Shown here one piece after another: positions 35,640-49,669 of a DNA stretch of 64,000 bases; the stretch's first letter is position 1; every line of letters begins with the position of its first letter. Below the pieces are notes generated by a model. It was not told the DNA's origin. It worked only from the letters and a program-made list of their open reading frames with translations, and ran no database searches. This DNA comes from Rhopalosiphum padi (lineage: Eukaryota > Arthropoda > Insecta > Hemiptera > Aphididae): assembly GCF_020882245.1 (NCBI RefSeq), contig NC_083597.1, positions 42,138,152 through 42,202,151 on the forward strand. Direction: 5' to 3'. Made by a program: the position numbers and the translations under genes.

Positions 35640-38600
35640 TATTTCTGTTTTCCAAAGCGATTTGTTTGTGATTTGGGTCAAAATTAAAAACACATATTTT
35701 GTCATTAAATCATCATAGTACGAAAGTACATACGTACATAAAATATTTTTTTTTATTATCGTTATTATGGTAGGTATTCATTATACCTAGAGTGGGTAAA
35801 TTATTAATACTATTCACGTGGAAAATATAATATTTCGATGAAAAAGTAGGAAAAACTTTAATAATATTGAATATATATTTATTTTATATGTCTACTTATC
35901 AACACGGATTTCAGCAGTGTGAAACACGTTATCTATAATACGCGTTATGTATACTTATTATTTAATATAATACACGAAAAAATGAAATGAAACCACAGGA
36001 AATATGCATAGACGACGACCTTGGAGGTTGTAAGTCTACATTTTAGGTGAAACTACTACAGCACATGTGTATGATATATATATATATAATGGTATGAATA
36101 ACTCAAAAACTGTTATAGTATTCGTTGCAGGGTGGCTATAATACGTGCGCTCATAAGTTGTTAACTTTAACTTTTCTTTAACATATTAAAGTGCAGTATA
36201 GATTTGAGTCTCGATGGGTAATCTATCTTCGGGGTCGAGTCAATGACCCACGTTGCTGGTAAATTATATTAGAACTTTCGAGTTTATGACAACGAGACAC
36301 GGAAATCTCTCCACAGTAATATATATGTATATAAAGTGTACACTATGCATATTATATATTATATGTGTGCGTGTGTTGTCCTATGTTGGATATGAGGAAT
36401 TTGCAGCGCTTGTCTAATATTACTATTATTTATCTTTCGTCTCGCAACGACTTTTTTGCATAACGAGAGACGGAAAAAGGCAAAATAGGAAATTAAGTAC
36501 ATTGTAACAGTTGTTTTTACATCAGAGTATTTCTACAGCTCTTTTGTTTTTTTTTTAAATTTTTTTATTATGCTTATTTTAAAACGTAATAATTATAAAA
36601 CAAACAAATCGCGCACAAGAATAAAAACTTTCGGTTACGCGCTCATATTATAACATGATAAAAAGCGGAAATAAATAATTATATCGGACTTATTTTGATT
36701 AGAAATAGTTATTTTTGCTATGTTTTAGCATAATTAACCTACACTTTTCGGCATGGAAAAATGTGAGATGAAATAAAAAAGAAATGTACTATTACGGGAC
36801 ACCGACGAAAGAAATGTCGTTGCCTGTCAACCACACTCGCGATGACATTAAACATTCACGCATTCGTGTATATGTATATGTTTGTTCAAATGTTGATAGT
36901 ATGTATATATAATATATTATACATAATACATACAACTATACGATCGACGTTTCCGAGCGATTTATTTGTGATTTTTTTATTCACTATGTTTAGTGGACCA
37001 TATTCGCATGTAAACCATATTTGATTTTATTAATAATACTCCTTCGCAAACCACGACGCATCGACGATTTTCGATATTACTATTATCGTGATTAGTATTT
37101 TTATATTATTTTGTTCGTATAGTCGTATTATATTATATGTTACAGTAAAAGTCGAAACGACATTTGTGAATCTCGTGTCTTGTCTCGCCTACACATCCTC
37201 CAAATGTCACGGTGTCTAAATAAATAAATAAAAACGAGAGATAAAATTATTATGAAAGATAAAACGTTATGGTTACTACTATTATTATGATTATTACACT
37301 CGTCGCAGGCAACGAACAGTATTCTAATGAGGCGCGATTTCTTCTCGGGTACATACACGCGTACATATATAATTTATATATGCCAATGTATAAAATAACT
37401 GCAACGATATCGTACCACGTATATATAAAACGTATTATTATAAAGAGATGTGTTTTATAGTATAAATTAAACAGTTTATGCGTTGTGACTCTTACGGCGA
37501 GCCAACGACGTTATTATAATAATAATCGTTGTTGTTCGAATGTGATTTTTTTTTTGTTTTTGATTGTTTATGATTTACGTCGACTGCGAAGATATTACAT
37601 AACTGTCGGAGTACTTCGGTGATGATATAAATTTTTTAAGACCGAACTGGTTTTCGCCCGTCATTCGGAGACGACCCCGGACAAGCGTATATTACGACTC
37701 GTCGAAACGTTCGTATCAAAATAAAAAGACAAAATGATAATAACGACTGCCCACAGACCGTTTGAATATTAATGTTGTATTAACACTATTATGTACATCG
37801 TTTTAAGTGTAATACGTAAAATATAACGCGTCATCACGTCGAGTATTAGAGGTGCCTACGATTTTTTCCCGTCATCCGAATCATTTTTGAATACATTATA
37901 ATGTAAAAATACGACGACAATGATATTACAATATTATTTATTTTCTCGAAAATACCGTATAATATACAGCGCCGAAGAACTCGCAGCCCGGCCCCCGTCG
38001 TACAACAATCGTTCATAAATCATCATACATTACTAGTGCGGTAGTGCGGTTTCTGTAGTATAATAATATTAAAACTGTTTTGGGCTCTTGAAAAAGCATA
38101 TTAATTGTTTTTGTATTCTAAAAGCGTGCGATAGTATTCGATAATCTGCGGTTATTGCGAAATCGATATCATACAATACATTGCGTACATACCTATCCAT
38201 ACAAATGGTCAAAGATACGACTACACGATATACAGAGCAATCGTTTAAACGCGCGTTTCTCATCATTATTTCATATTTTTTTCTTTAAATGTATCAGTAT
38301 TTTCACATCATTGATGCATTGTAATGATTACTCAGACTTATCGCGAAAGACGTAATAGCTGTAGGGTTTGTCACACACATAATATAATTATTATATAAAA
38401 ACAAAAAAAATATATATCCGCCAATGGATATAAATAGTTGACAGACAACTACAATAATATTACATTTTGTGTAATCGATTTAATAATATTTGGTGTGATG
38501 TACATGTCATAATAAAAAACATAACGACTGTGTGCGATAATCTACGGAAATTAAATACGCAGGTACTATATCATTTTATAAAAATTAGTATAAACTCATA

Positions 38601-40380
38601 ATAATAACGTTTGACATAGGAAACCACTTAACTCGCGCGTATACAAACTCACATACACGAGTATAAATAATAAATTCGCATAATGCTTATAGTACGTATT
38701 GTGCGATACATAGCTCATATTATTATAATATTGTTGTAAAAAAATATGCGTGTGCGTGACATCGCGAACGGCTAGCGGCGGTGTGTGATTTTTCTAACTC
38801 CCGAACGATTTATCATCAAAACCACTAAATTAATTATTATAATTATAAAATTTTATTTTATTTACTCAAGGTTAGGCATTCGTAGCTAATGATAATCGAG
38901 ATACACGTATACTAATATATTAAATTATACTGTCGTTGACGTATTATATATATATATATAATAATATAAATTGAAATAAAAATAAACGGGCGACGTTATT
39001 AAGAGAGTTATTAGTGCGTGGTTAATCATTTTTATGGTTTTTTGGTTTTTTTTTCGTATTTTATGAGTATACTTTAAGAAGTGCATTGAAACAAGAATTC
39101 CGTGGAAAGATGGCCATTGCCCATTTTAGATAAAAACCATAACATATGATATATTATATATTATAACTCGTTTTATGTTCAACATTTTATAAAACGAAAA
39201 TTGATTAAGTTCATATTTCATTTTTTCGAAGAACTTCAACTTTATTCTGAAAGTTAAGTTTACATCAATATCTATTTATAACGTTGTAAAACTATTATAC
39301 GATAAGATAAATTAATATCAAATTCCAATAATGTGTTTAATGGGAAAAATAATAAGTAAGAAATGAAAATTTGTTATTTAATATAAGAGTTTTCTTATCG
39401 ATATTTATTGGATAAGTATTCTTGTTAATTCAAATACCAATAAACAAATATTAGCATAATACAAAATGTATTAGAATTATTGAGACGAAGGATTTACTAT
39501 AGTGATTTTTTCAAACATAAATTAACTATAAGTTCAATTCAGAGAAAGTTACAAAGTTCGGTCAATTTGATTCTTATGAGATGCTATTTAAGATCTGGTT
39601 TCAATTTAATATTATCTATTGAAATTAATATTATAATATTATGTTGTCCTCGTTCGTGGACGAAATACGAGCGGGTGTTTAATAATAATAATGCATTCAA
39701 CGGCGAAGAAGACGGAAATCGAAGAGTACCGGGTACTATATGTACCTATATGAGTTAGGTAAGTACTCCTGTTACTATATTATGACCCTTTCGCGGTACA
39801 GGAAACGGACGTCTCGCCAGCCAGATGACTCCTGCCGAAACACTCTGTGGCATATTCGATCATAATATTGTATCTTGGTACCTATACTAAGACTTTTTCA
39901 CAAAGACTGCACAAGTACGCCGGCACAGTGATATTGCGAATCGGCCGAAGGTAAATACCATATACGTCATAGATATTCATAGAAGTCGAGACGTTTAAGG
40001 GAATGAGGTCTCCGAGGTATTGCCGTATAGTACGCTATTTGTATTCGACAGTACTCATATATATTGTATGTGTGTGTGTGTGTGTGGGTTATATAATAAT
40101 ATACAGTTTTAGTTTTTTCTGCAATCGTACCGCGTGGCTATAGCGTACAATACATATTATGCATCTCTTGTTTATACTCTATATAGTATATTATAGTCTT
40201 TCAAAACGTACATGTACGCACGCCAAATCGCTTCTGCTCACCAATACGGATCGAACGGCGTATAATAATATCGTATAATATTATATTGTTATAAGATATA
40301 AGGGGAACAAAAAAAAAAAAAAAAATCCACAGTGTAGCAGTTTTACTTTTCTTTCGATTTTCTCTCCATCTCTTTCCGAT
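35640..40380. other. Gene-less stretch
   Basis: AT-rich DNA with a CpG-richer segment at about 37560-38060. No gene, terminal-repeat pair or RNA gene recognised. A GT run lies at about 40068-40086. Confidence 0.55.
40309..40325. repeat. Poly-A run
   Basis: Seventeen consecutive A immediately before the CpG-dense block. It reads as a Phe run in two spurious minus-strand frames. Confidence 0.9.
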
Positions 40381-41060
40381 AACAGCACCGACTCCCCCTC
40401 GCCAATCGAGAGCGTTGTTGCTGCAGTGTAACGCGGAGTCGTCTTCGTCTCTCCTGTTCGTACACACGCACGCACGCACGCACACATATATATATATCCA
40501 GCCGCGTCCTTATATCACGATCGGGTTTCAGCCGTGACTTCCCTCTACGCGCGCGTATATCCTCGCGTTCCCCGTATAACAGTAACCTCCACCGCCGCCA
40601 CCGACGTCACTGCCAGCCTCCGCTGTCCCGAAGGTGGTCTCCTACCCCGGTACCGCCGACCTTACACATAAATTTCCATTTAACCATGATTTACGATATC
40701 GAACCAGATAGATATATATTATACGCACGCGACGAGTGTGTATATAGGTATGTGTGCGACGTATAGTAGCGAACCGCTCTCGCGGTGTGTTCGGACGGGG
40801 TTTACACTGTAATATTGTCTCAACACATATTTTTTTTCAGCATCCTCAATTTTTTTTTTCACGCTCTTATTGTACACGCATACACTTATATACACAGTCA
40901 CCGCCGTGTTGCGTATGACGTAGCTACACGACGGCTATGTATACGCGATATTAATAAAACGCACCTTGCCGCGCCACCGGGCGAAAACCTCGACGCCGGC
41001 ATACTCTCATTATATCCTCGCGAAAGTTTTGAATTCGTTCACAGGTATATATATATATAT
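40381..41060. other. CpG-dense block with GCAC and TA repeats
   Basis: GC- and CpG-rich DNA including C-rich CCACCGCCGCC-type segments (about 40580-40660), a GCAC repeat (about 40462-40482) and an AT run (about 41045-41065). Open frames up to 133 codons on several strands reflect few stops, not recognisable protein. A pyrimidine-rich tract ending in CAG near 40842 resembles a splice acceptor but opens no convincing exon. A promoter or 5' UTR region is possible. Confidence 0.35.
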
Positions 41061-43407
41061 ATATACTTATTTATATACATATTATGCTACGTTTACTTTT
41101 CGTCTAACGTTTTTTCACGACTCGCAAATTTTCCACACAAAGGGTTGCGTACACGCAATATTCGTGCGCAATTATTCACACGTTAAGACTCGACGCATAC
41201 ACACTTCATATTATTATTATAGGTATATATATTTTAGGACATGTTTTGTTACAGTGTATTTGTCTGTGTACAAGTCGGATGAGATATGTCCGACAAAAGA
41301 CGAGACGTAAAAAAAAAAAAATGTGCCACGGCGTTTGTTGTGGTATTATTTTTCTTTATTATAATACCACGCGGATAGGTAGTAGATGTACATTAGTTAT
41401 TACTTTTTAGCTCTGTTAATACATTAAGTTAAAAATTAAAAATCATTTTTTACGAATGCCCATTCATGTAATACCTAAACGCTATAGCAAAAAAAAAAAA
41501 AATCCCATCACATTGTATTATCGTTAACCCCTATAAACTTTTTTTAAGAATCATTTTGAGTAGTTTATTAATAATAAATTCATTATTATATATAGTTATG
41601 CCCGATTGCTTTTTATTATCATATTTTATAGTTGGTCTTAAAATTTAAGTATTTAAAAACATTATTGAATCTAGAGGCATCTGAAACTTGAATATTGAAC
41701 TAACAAACCAGCTTGTCAAAGTTTCAAAAATTAGTAATCATTTAATTTTTAATTTAATTTCTATCATGAGTTAAATTAATTTTTAAGTCGTAAAAGTAAT
41801 TTTAATTATATCCCGTTTCGAAGGCTTTTACAATTCTTTATTTAAGTTTCTATAAGATGAATACCGTTTTATTTATGTTTCTATATTAAATTTATGTATA
41901 TCTTTTGATAGAGTAAAATATATGATCATGTTGTTTTATAAATATGATCTGACACAACAAGCTGATAAATTTCCAGAATAGAATCTTGATATATTTGTTT
42001 TATAGAAAAAAAACTCAATGTTGATTCCCACCCATGAAGTTCAAAACAGCAGGATATTTTATTAAAATATAAAAACAACACACTAATAAAATTAAAGTTT
42101 TATATTTTTTATAAATTAATAGAATGTCTAAATATTTGTAATAACGGTAAAAACAAAACATGTTTATTAATTTACTTTGAACGTGAAAATGGATAATCAT
42201 TAATTATTAATAATTTTACGTCTTATACGTGCCTTTTAGTTACATTAAATTAGTTATTAAATATAAATATATATATAATTACATAACTAGACTAAAATTT
42301 GGCGTTTTTAATTATTTTAACGAAATTTATTTGGCATACAACAATATTATTTTCTTTTTTTATACTCCGATAATTTATCCATAAAGCTATTAGCTTCTAT
42401 TGCCTATTCATCCGTAAATAATACGTATCTGAATGTTAATGAATTTTGATTAAACTATTCATATAATAATTTAAACCTACATAATATAGAACATAATAAT
42501 ACATTATACATATAATAAATGTATGACAATAACTTTTTGATTAAAATTTTTAAAACATATTTTTTAATAATTATAAGTAATAACTGCTGTTTTATATAAG
42601 TGCTAAATAGTTTAATTTTTTTCTTAGTGTCACAATAATTGTTTATATTATAAAAAATAATAATTTATAGTAGTTAATACAAAAGTATAAATGATGAACA
42701 TTTATTATTTAATATAACAAACGTTAAAAGGTTTTATTTGTTTTCACGGTTGTTAAGATTCTACAGACAATAACAGAGATGACAAAAACTTAAAAATAAA
42801 CGAATCAAAAGTTATTGTACATTGTTAGTGAAAAGCAGATATACATTGTGTATTATGTACTCGAAGACCCAACGATCAATAGAATATTTTATCCCGCGGA
42901 GACCGAAACATTTTTCAAAAGCTCGCAGCTTTATTTGGAACATTTTTGGAGTAGGATTTTATGCATGACAATGTGACTTTAAAATCCTAAAGTAAGTTTT
43001 GGTGGAACAGAAGATACATTTTAATAATAACTACTCTTACCTTTCCTTTATCCACTCTTCCTTTTTCTATAAAATAGAGAAGCGAGAAAAGTAAGGACTT
43101 TAAAAATGTTTTATCGTGAGTAAAAAAAAGATCATAATATATTAAAAAACTTGAGTATTTCTAGAGAAAATTCAATAACATAACATAATTGAGATAAGAA
43201 ACTTTTTATTATTCATTTAAATTACTTGAATGGGTAATTTATTTTTATTATCGACATCCCAAAAGTTTATCACTATTAATAAATCATTAAATGTAAACAT
43301 AATCATTTAATCTATACTATATTTAATCACTGCAATATTCAGTGTTTTAAATTATTTACTTTAAAATCATTGCAAATGAATTAATGCAAGATAAGAATTA
43401 AATATTA

Positions 43408-43443
<36 letters not shown>

Positions 43444-44360
43444 GAATTTCTAGTTTTGGTTCGGTGGTCATGGCGAGAGTTATTGGTTAAAATGTTTCCA
43501 TAAACACAGAATTCAATGAAATTTATTGAGTTGGTTAAAATGTAAACAATTAAATACAATATTTTTTTAGTTTAAGTTATTGTTTAGTTATTTGTTTTAT
43601 ATTTTTCACTACTATTATGTAACAAAAGTGTTGTCTGTTATTTATAATTTTGTATATTTAAATCTTGTATCTAAAAATAGATATACAAATTAATATTTAT
43701 AAAAATGAACGCGGTTGCATGGGATTTTGATTTTATCATATTAAAAAAAGAAGCTTAAGATTGTTAATACTAAATATAAGATTACAATTTTTTTAAATTG
43801 TTTATTGAAAACTATAGAACTGTGTACGACTAATTGCATATTATGCTATAAATATAACTGATACTCGGGATGAGCGTGTGGTGACTATACGCACATTGTG
43901 CAAAGCGGAAAATTGTCGTTTAATCGGATCGTATACCGGCGTGGCGTCTAAATAACAATAACATAACTATAATTTAAAAACTACGTTATCAGCGTGTGTA
44001 CATGTGAGATAAGCCAAATGTAAATAATGTTTATAATATGTTCAAGAAGAAACTATCTTTTTGCGTTATTTTCAAAAAAAAAATAATACACGCAACTTTA
44101 AAAATCACTTAAAAATTTAAATTTAAAATAAATATTAATTATATAACGTATAGTATATTTTAATATATTCGTTGAATTGTAACCGACGTGTCTTACCTAA
44201 GTGAAACGGCGACGTGTATTCGTAGCTTTTGTCGTAGGAGATAGATTTTTGCCTTGGTTGTGGACGATATTTACATCGACGACATTATTCAGCGATCGTA
44301 CAAGCCGTATGACATTTTATTATAATATTAATTAATATATTGTTTTATGTATGAATATTA
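41061..44360. other. AT-rich gene-less stretch
   Basis: No gene recognised. This is among the most AT-rich parts of the window. Confidence 0.6.
43410..43442. repeat. (TA)n microsatellite
   Basis: A 33-base TA run, one of the longest in the window. Confidence 0.95.
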
Positions 44361-44369
44361 AAAAAAAAA

Positions 44370-44960
44370 AAAAAACTCTCTCCGTTGCGTCTCTATATAG
44401 AAACGAAAGCGGAAATTACAAACGACTTTCGACGGACACGCGATGATGACGACGACAACGACTGTACTCGACGAGAGCTTTCCGGCGTATGCAAAGCGGC
44501 ACGGCACACAGGCAGCAGCAGCGGCGTCAGCGTAGGCAGTAGCGGTAGTGGTATTGTATATACATACGGTGGTAGAAGCGTGGTAGTAATGGTAGTGGTA
44601 ACTGGTAGTAGTGTAGCCGCCGCCGCCGTCGGGGTAAAAACGTTCCGAGCGTTTTTCGCTACCCCTCGGCCGCCGCCATCGCCGCCGCTGCCGCCTCGTC
44701 GATCGATAGTGCACCGCGCCAGCGGCGGAACCCTTTGTATATCGCACACCCGGTGCTCTACACCCTCCGCCCGAGTCTCACCGCTCCCCGTCCACCGACT
44801 ACTATTATAATACCCCATTATATCATATCCTAGATCCCGACTTCTACGACTATACCACTTCCGAAGACTACGGGTGTGCGTGAGCGTGTATGTGTGTGCC
44901 GCTGCCCGCTTGCCATTGTGTTTGGGCTTTTTTACGTCGAAATCGCACCGATCGCGCGCG
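44370..44960. other. Most GC-rich block: trinucleotide-repetitive CpG island-like DNA
   Basis: Dense CpG with GCC, GTA/GTG and GAC trinucleotide patterns. Open frames of 129-141 codons coexist on both strands over the same bases and encode runs such as DDDDDN, AAAAA, RPPPSPPLPP and VVVVV. Coexistence on opposite strands is typical of GC-rich, stop-poor DNA. It could be a promoter-proximal CpG block or a low-complexity first exon; I cannot tell which. The block is followed by short GC-rich tails to about 45000. Confidence 0.35.
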
Positions 44961-47340
44961 ACACGTGGACAGTAATTTTACATTTATTACAAAATTACGG
45001 TGTTAAGTTTTTGCCCGTGCGGTATTGTTACACTGCTATAAAGTTTCCATTTACGCATATCATATCGTTATTATTATATTATATTATATAGGTGTGTATA
45101 GGTACTCACATTTTGGTTTTATATTATAATATATTACGTTGAATTCTTTTCGCCACCGAATATTTCACTTCCGGTAACGCATGCCACCCCGACTATCGCC
45201 CATTGCGATATACGCACACGTGAACCAACGGAAACGACGATTAGGGGTGTATAACAATATTATTATGTTGTGTGCAAAACGGTTTATCGGCCGACACCTC
45301 GTCGTAGTTTATTATTACAACAATAAACCCCGCGCCGACGCCTTATGTACCGGTCTATAATATATTCACATACGAGTATTACATCGCGCAGTTTGTTTCG
45401 GTCCGGTTGACCGATTCCGGAACGATTTGGAAAGCACATATTATTGAAAAGGGACAAATTTCACGTAGTAGTTACTCGTTTACAACACAATTAAATCCAA
45501 CGATTATTTTTTACGAGCCCGATTATTTGTTTTTTTTTTACAATTATTATTATTATTACGGTGACTTGAAATTGTAATACATCAATGCAATACGAGACTA
45601 ATAATTGTATTTTTCAACACATGTTATAGTCGAGTAAGTACATTAAGCTGCGGCTTCAAATACTCATAATTCCTATAATATTACAGTCGAACGAGTACAG
45701 TGTATATTATTATATCCCATTATCATCATGAATGGCTATATAGTATAGGTGCGGTATCGCGGTATTATCGTAGTAGAATTCGTGTGAATATTATTTTTTC
45801 TTCGCTGTGAAATTTATTGTAATGAATGTATGACAATGAAGTGGTAAACCGTGCAGCAGTCAAAATGCCATTGTATCTCTTGAATAAATTATTCTTGCAA
45901 ACATGCGAAACGGACGATTTACATTCAAAGTGTTTATAGAAAAATGACAGAATTATAGGACGATGGGCGTAGAAAACTTATTATTCCGGCTTAAAGCGTT
46001 ATACTTACACAACATTATTGTGTATACGAAAACGGAGGAAAACAAAAACTTTATTCTCCTACGAATTTATCATTTAAGACGAGCCATTATTAATGCAAAC
46101 ATACATTAGCTACGTGCTGATTGCATGTGCATCATCTACGAAAAGTGGTTGATAAAATATTATTATATTGTTTAAAGTTGTATACTTTAAACATAATATA
46201 TAGTAGATATCTACGACTTACCTATATATATATATATATATATACACGAGACCGTATATAATCGGAATACTTAAAGCTTTAGGCCTACAACTAAATATTT
46301 TATACCTTAAGTGTTTTTGAATATGTATATAGAGTATTGTTAAATTCGTTTTTAGATTTATAACGTATGAAAACAAAATATATTTATTATAATAGTGTTC
46401 TATAAACAGTAGGACCAGTGAGTACTGCATTCACTATTATAATAATAAATAGTAAACATAACAGTATAATATATATAGTATTGTAAGTTTTCTCAAAATA
46501 AAAAATTATATCTTCGATAATGTACGACTTTCATGAATAATAAAATAAGTGTTGAACAAAATAGAAATATAGTTTTTAGAGAAAAACATTAAACATGAAA
46601 ATAAAAATTTTTGATTATATTTTTACACGATGCAAATGATTTTGATACAAATTTAAAATTATTGTATTATCGTACCATTCAATTGATTACTTAACACATA
46701 TATATTTTTAGAGGATAATATTAAAAAACGTTTAACTATAGCAAATAATAAAGATATTTATTTGACTAAGACCTTCTTTGTTGTTGTTGTTATTATTAAA
46801 ATAACAAAAAATGTGTAAACATTAAACAGATAACTCAATCTCTCCGTTTGCATTAATCGAGCATAGTGGTTAGTAAATAATAATGACTCTATGCAATAAT
46901 CATCGCGGTTAGGGAAGTGGAGGGAATATTTATTAATGGATATAATCCCTTTATTTTGTACTTTTATTTAACATTAAAATTATTGTTTATTCGTCTATTA
47001 AGTTATTCGTTTTAAATGTGTTTAATTATGTCTATTCACCCACCATGTATTCGATTTATATTATATACACATATCTTATTGATATCATAAGTATAATATT
47101 AGCGTTTAAAACTGATGTTTGAATAGACGAAAAAACACGTGTTACTATTGATGTTATAAATAGGAAAACTAAATACCTACTATATAGTCAATATTGGTCC
47201 TCTGTTATTATAACGGAATTGTACATCAGTTTATAGCCAATTAGAACGCTGTACTTTGCTGTTTGATGAACTAACTAATAGTGATAATGATGTATGTACT
47301 ACTCGTACATTATATATGTGACTTTGTTGTTTATGTTTAA
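44961..47340. other. Gene-less stretch
   Basis: AT-rich, with GC-richer patches near 45160-45430. There is one TA run near 46223-46244. No gene recognised. Confidence 0.55.
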
Positions 47341-47357
47341 GACGGGAGGGGTAACGA

Positions 47358-47444
47358 TATAAAGCGCTCGATCATTTTAAATCAGTCACCCGGAACGGTC
47401 AACCAGCAGTAATATTCCTATTTTCATTTGAAGATATAATATAG
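47358..47444 (+). promoter_or_regulatory. Candidate core promoter and leader exon
   Basis: TATAAA at 47358-47363 is followed by an insect initiator-like TCAGTC (A at 47384). The spacing of 26 bases is slightly shorter than the usual 30-31. Downstream, GGAACGG lies at about +9, not at the standard motif-ten position. AG-GTACGT at 47443-47450 could be a splice donor ending a 61-base leader exon. These are weak, common motifs, so the call is speculative. Confidence 0.2.
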
Positions 47445-47450
47445 GTACGT

Positions 47451-49019
47451 ATAAAATGAACTCGCGTAACATTTAATATGTAACGGGAACCGTTGTCGGG
47501 TAAAAAATAACGAACCTATACCTACACAGTATCACATTTGAATACTTCTAAATATTTGTGTTTTTAATGTAGGAAATTAAGCTTTATTCCGTTGCTCTTC
47601 GCTATAAATTATGGAATTCTGTAGCCCAACTCTGTAGGTGAACTAAAAACTTACCAACTCTTTCCCCTATGGACACTCGGTGCTACTCCAAAGTATTCAT
47701 GTACTTATATATATATGACTATATACATAATATATATTTATAGCACAAGCAGTATGACTGCCAATTGAAATTTAAAATATATTCCTCGAAGATATTATAT
47801 ACCTATATAATATATCATTTTCACTGATGTATAAGTATAACATAATATATTACTCGTAAACTTAAAATGTTTAATTAACTGTATTATACGAAAAAGTAAA
47901 ACATTTCAAGTTTACCAACAGTTCTAACAATGTAAATAGTAAATACATAAAGTATCTACCTAAGTTTTTTTTTTTTTAAATATTGAGATATTTTAGTAAC
48001 AACTAACAATACGACTAAATTGATGTTAAACATTATTTTCAAACATCACAATTCTCTGAGTGGAAAATGACTTTAATTAACTAAATAATAATTAATATTA
48101 TTTCATATTTATTTAATTATTCACTGTGTTAAAACTTAACACTCTATATAATATATGTCAACCCTCATCGAGGTTAGAGCTAGTGATGAGGGTGTAAAAT
48201 GTATGTCTTTTTATCGGCTGGGATAAATTTTCGCTAATTGATAATTATAATCGTAATATCTGATGATATATATAATATTATGATTTATGACCTATATTTA
48301 TAAATTTTGTATTATTAAAAATTCCGTTTTAAAATTTTCATACTGAAAACTAATATTATTTATGGTTTGAAATTATTTAAATATCACAATTATGATTAAA
48401 ATCATTTAATTGGTACCTAATACCTATCAAACGTAGGTACTAAACAAATCAAAGTAAAGTACTAATTCCTATAATTATTAAATGCGGTTTAAGAGTTATT
48501 AAATAGCTTGCTTAAAAGAATGTTATTTTCCGATTAAACAGAAATTATTATACATATTGGTATGTTAATTTATTTATATAATATATACTTTATAAATAAT
48601 AATAAAAATGAGAAATAAATCATTTTTTCATGATAAATTGTTGAAGATATAATAATATTAAATTTTATTATTATTAATATCAATACCGAATAACGGTCAT
48701 CCAAAAGCGTTTTTTTTTTTTTTATGTCAAACAAAACAATAACATTACTATAAATTTAAATACAATAAAAATAAAATATTACATATTCGGGTATACATAA
48801 GGTATAATATAGGTATGTATAGGTTATACGTTTATATAATAATATGTTGTATGGAATATTTTCATTGATCATACCATTAAGGACGACGCGTCGTCGAATG
48901 TTTTACGCATTAATCAACAACCGCATGTGTAATATAGAGCTTCCTTCTTTATCTCTCTGACAATAACGACCACCTAAATAAGATTAACGTTATCCGTATA
49001 TATAAAAAAAAAAAAAAAA
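47451..49019. other. AT-rich gene-less stretch
   Basis: No gene recognised; one clean hairpin is listed separately. Confidence 0.6.
48161..48193. repeat. Perfect 9-bp hairpin
   Basis: ACCCTCATC (48161-48169) and GATGAGGGT (48185-48193) flank a 15-base loop. The GC content of the stem stands out from its AT-rich surroundings. It is too short for a microRNA precursor. Confidence 0.5.
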
Positions 49020-49560
49020 CTTTAGAAAGCGTTAGACGGGTTTCTCAAGCCCGCGGACGCTCGGACGACTTGATGGAGTGCCGTATCATTAATAAAAACA
49101 TCGTATATATTGAATAACGGGGCGGAAGGTTAGGTCCGGGGCCATGACGCGTTATTAGAAGCAATCTGCACAATACCGCAATACACGTATTTTTATATAT
49201 ATATATCACGGGGGAGTATCCGCGTGCGTACACCACACCATATTTGATTCATAGTGGCAAGACGATGATGTTGTGAACATTATGCGCATTGTATATTTAC
49301 ACGATGCCACGCGGATGTGTACGACAACGCTGCAGATAGCTGCAAAGGCCCGGAAACATCGGGACGTGCATAGATAAGAAATGTGAGAAACGGTCCATGG
49401 AAGCTGAATGGAACGCGAGTACATTCGTGTCTGTGCTCGGAACGGCGGCCGACCGAGGCGAATCGTTATAAATCTATTTAACACTGCTCGCAGGTTACCA
49501 CCGCCGTGCTGCCTATCAACTCGGTGCGCGGATTCTAATTGAATAGCAACAATTAATGTA
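49020..49560. other. CpG-rich block
   Basis: GC-richer DNA with open minus-strand frames of 63 and 92 codons. The 92-codon frame (49206-49484) has balanced composition but no domain I recognise. A regulatory block or an unidentified exon both remain possible. Confidence 0.3.
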
Positions 49561-49637
49561 GATCGTGTACTATCCGTTGTTTCGTTGTATACAATATATG
49601 TATATCAATGAGCGAGGGGAGGTCGTATTGTTTTAAC

Positions 49638-49661
49638 TCGAGTAGGTGCGCACCTACTCGA
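49638..49661. repeat. Perfect 24-bp palindrome
   Basis: TCGAGTAGGTGC is followed immediately by its exact reverse complement, GCACCTACTCGA, with no spacer. Each half carries a CACCT/AGGTG core of the kind bound by Snail/ZEB-type zinc fingers. It lies just after a CpG-rich block. It could be a dimeric protein site or a remnant of a palindromic repeat; function is unknown. Confidence 0.6.
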
Positions 49662-49669
49662 TAATGACA

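Noticed and set aside
44358..44818. Three overlapping 129-141-codon frames on both strands
   Set aside because: Low-complexity residues and simultaneous openness on opposite strands point to GC-rich stop-poor DNA rather than a protein; kept only as a CpG-rich block.
49206..49484. 92-codon minus-strand frame as a gene
   Set aside because: Composition is balanced but no family, start context or splice structure supports it; noted only within the CpG-rich block.
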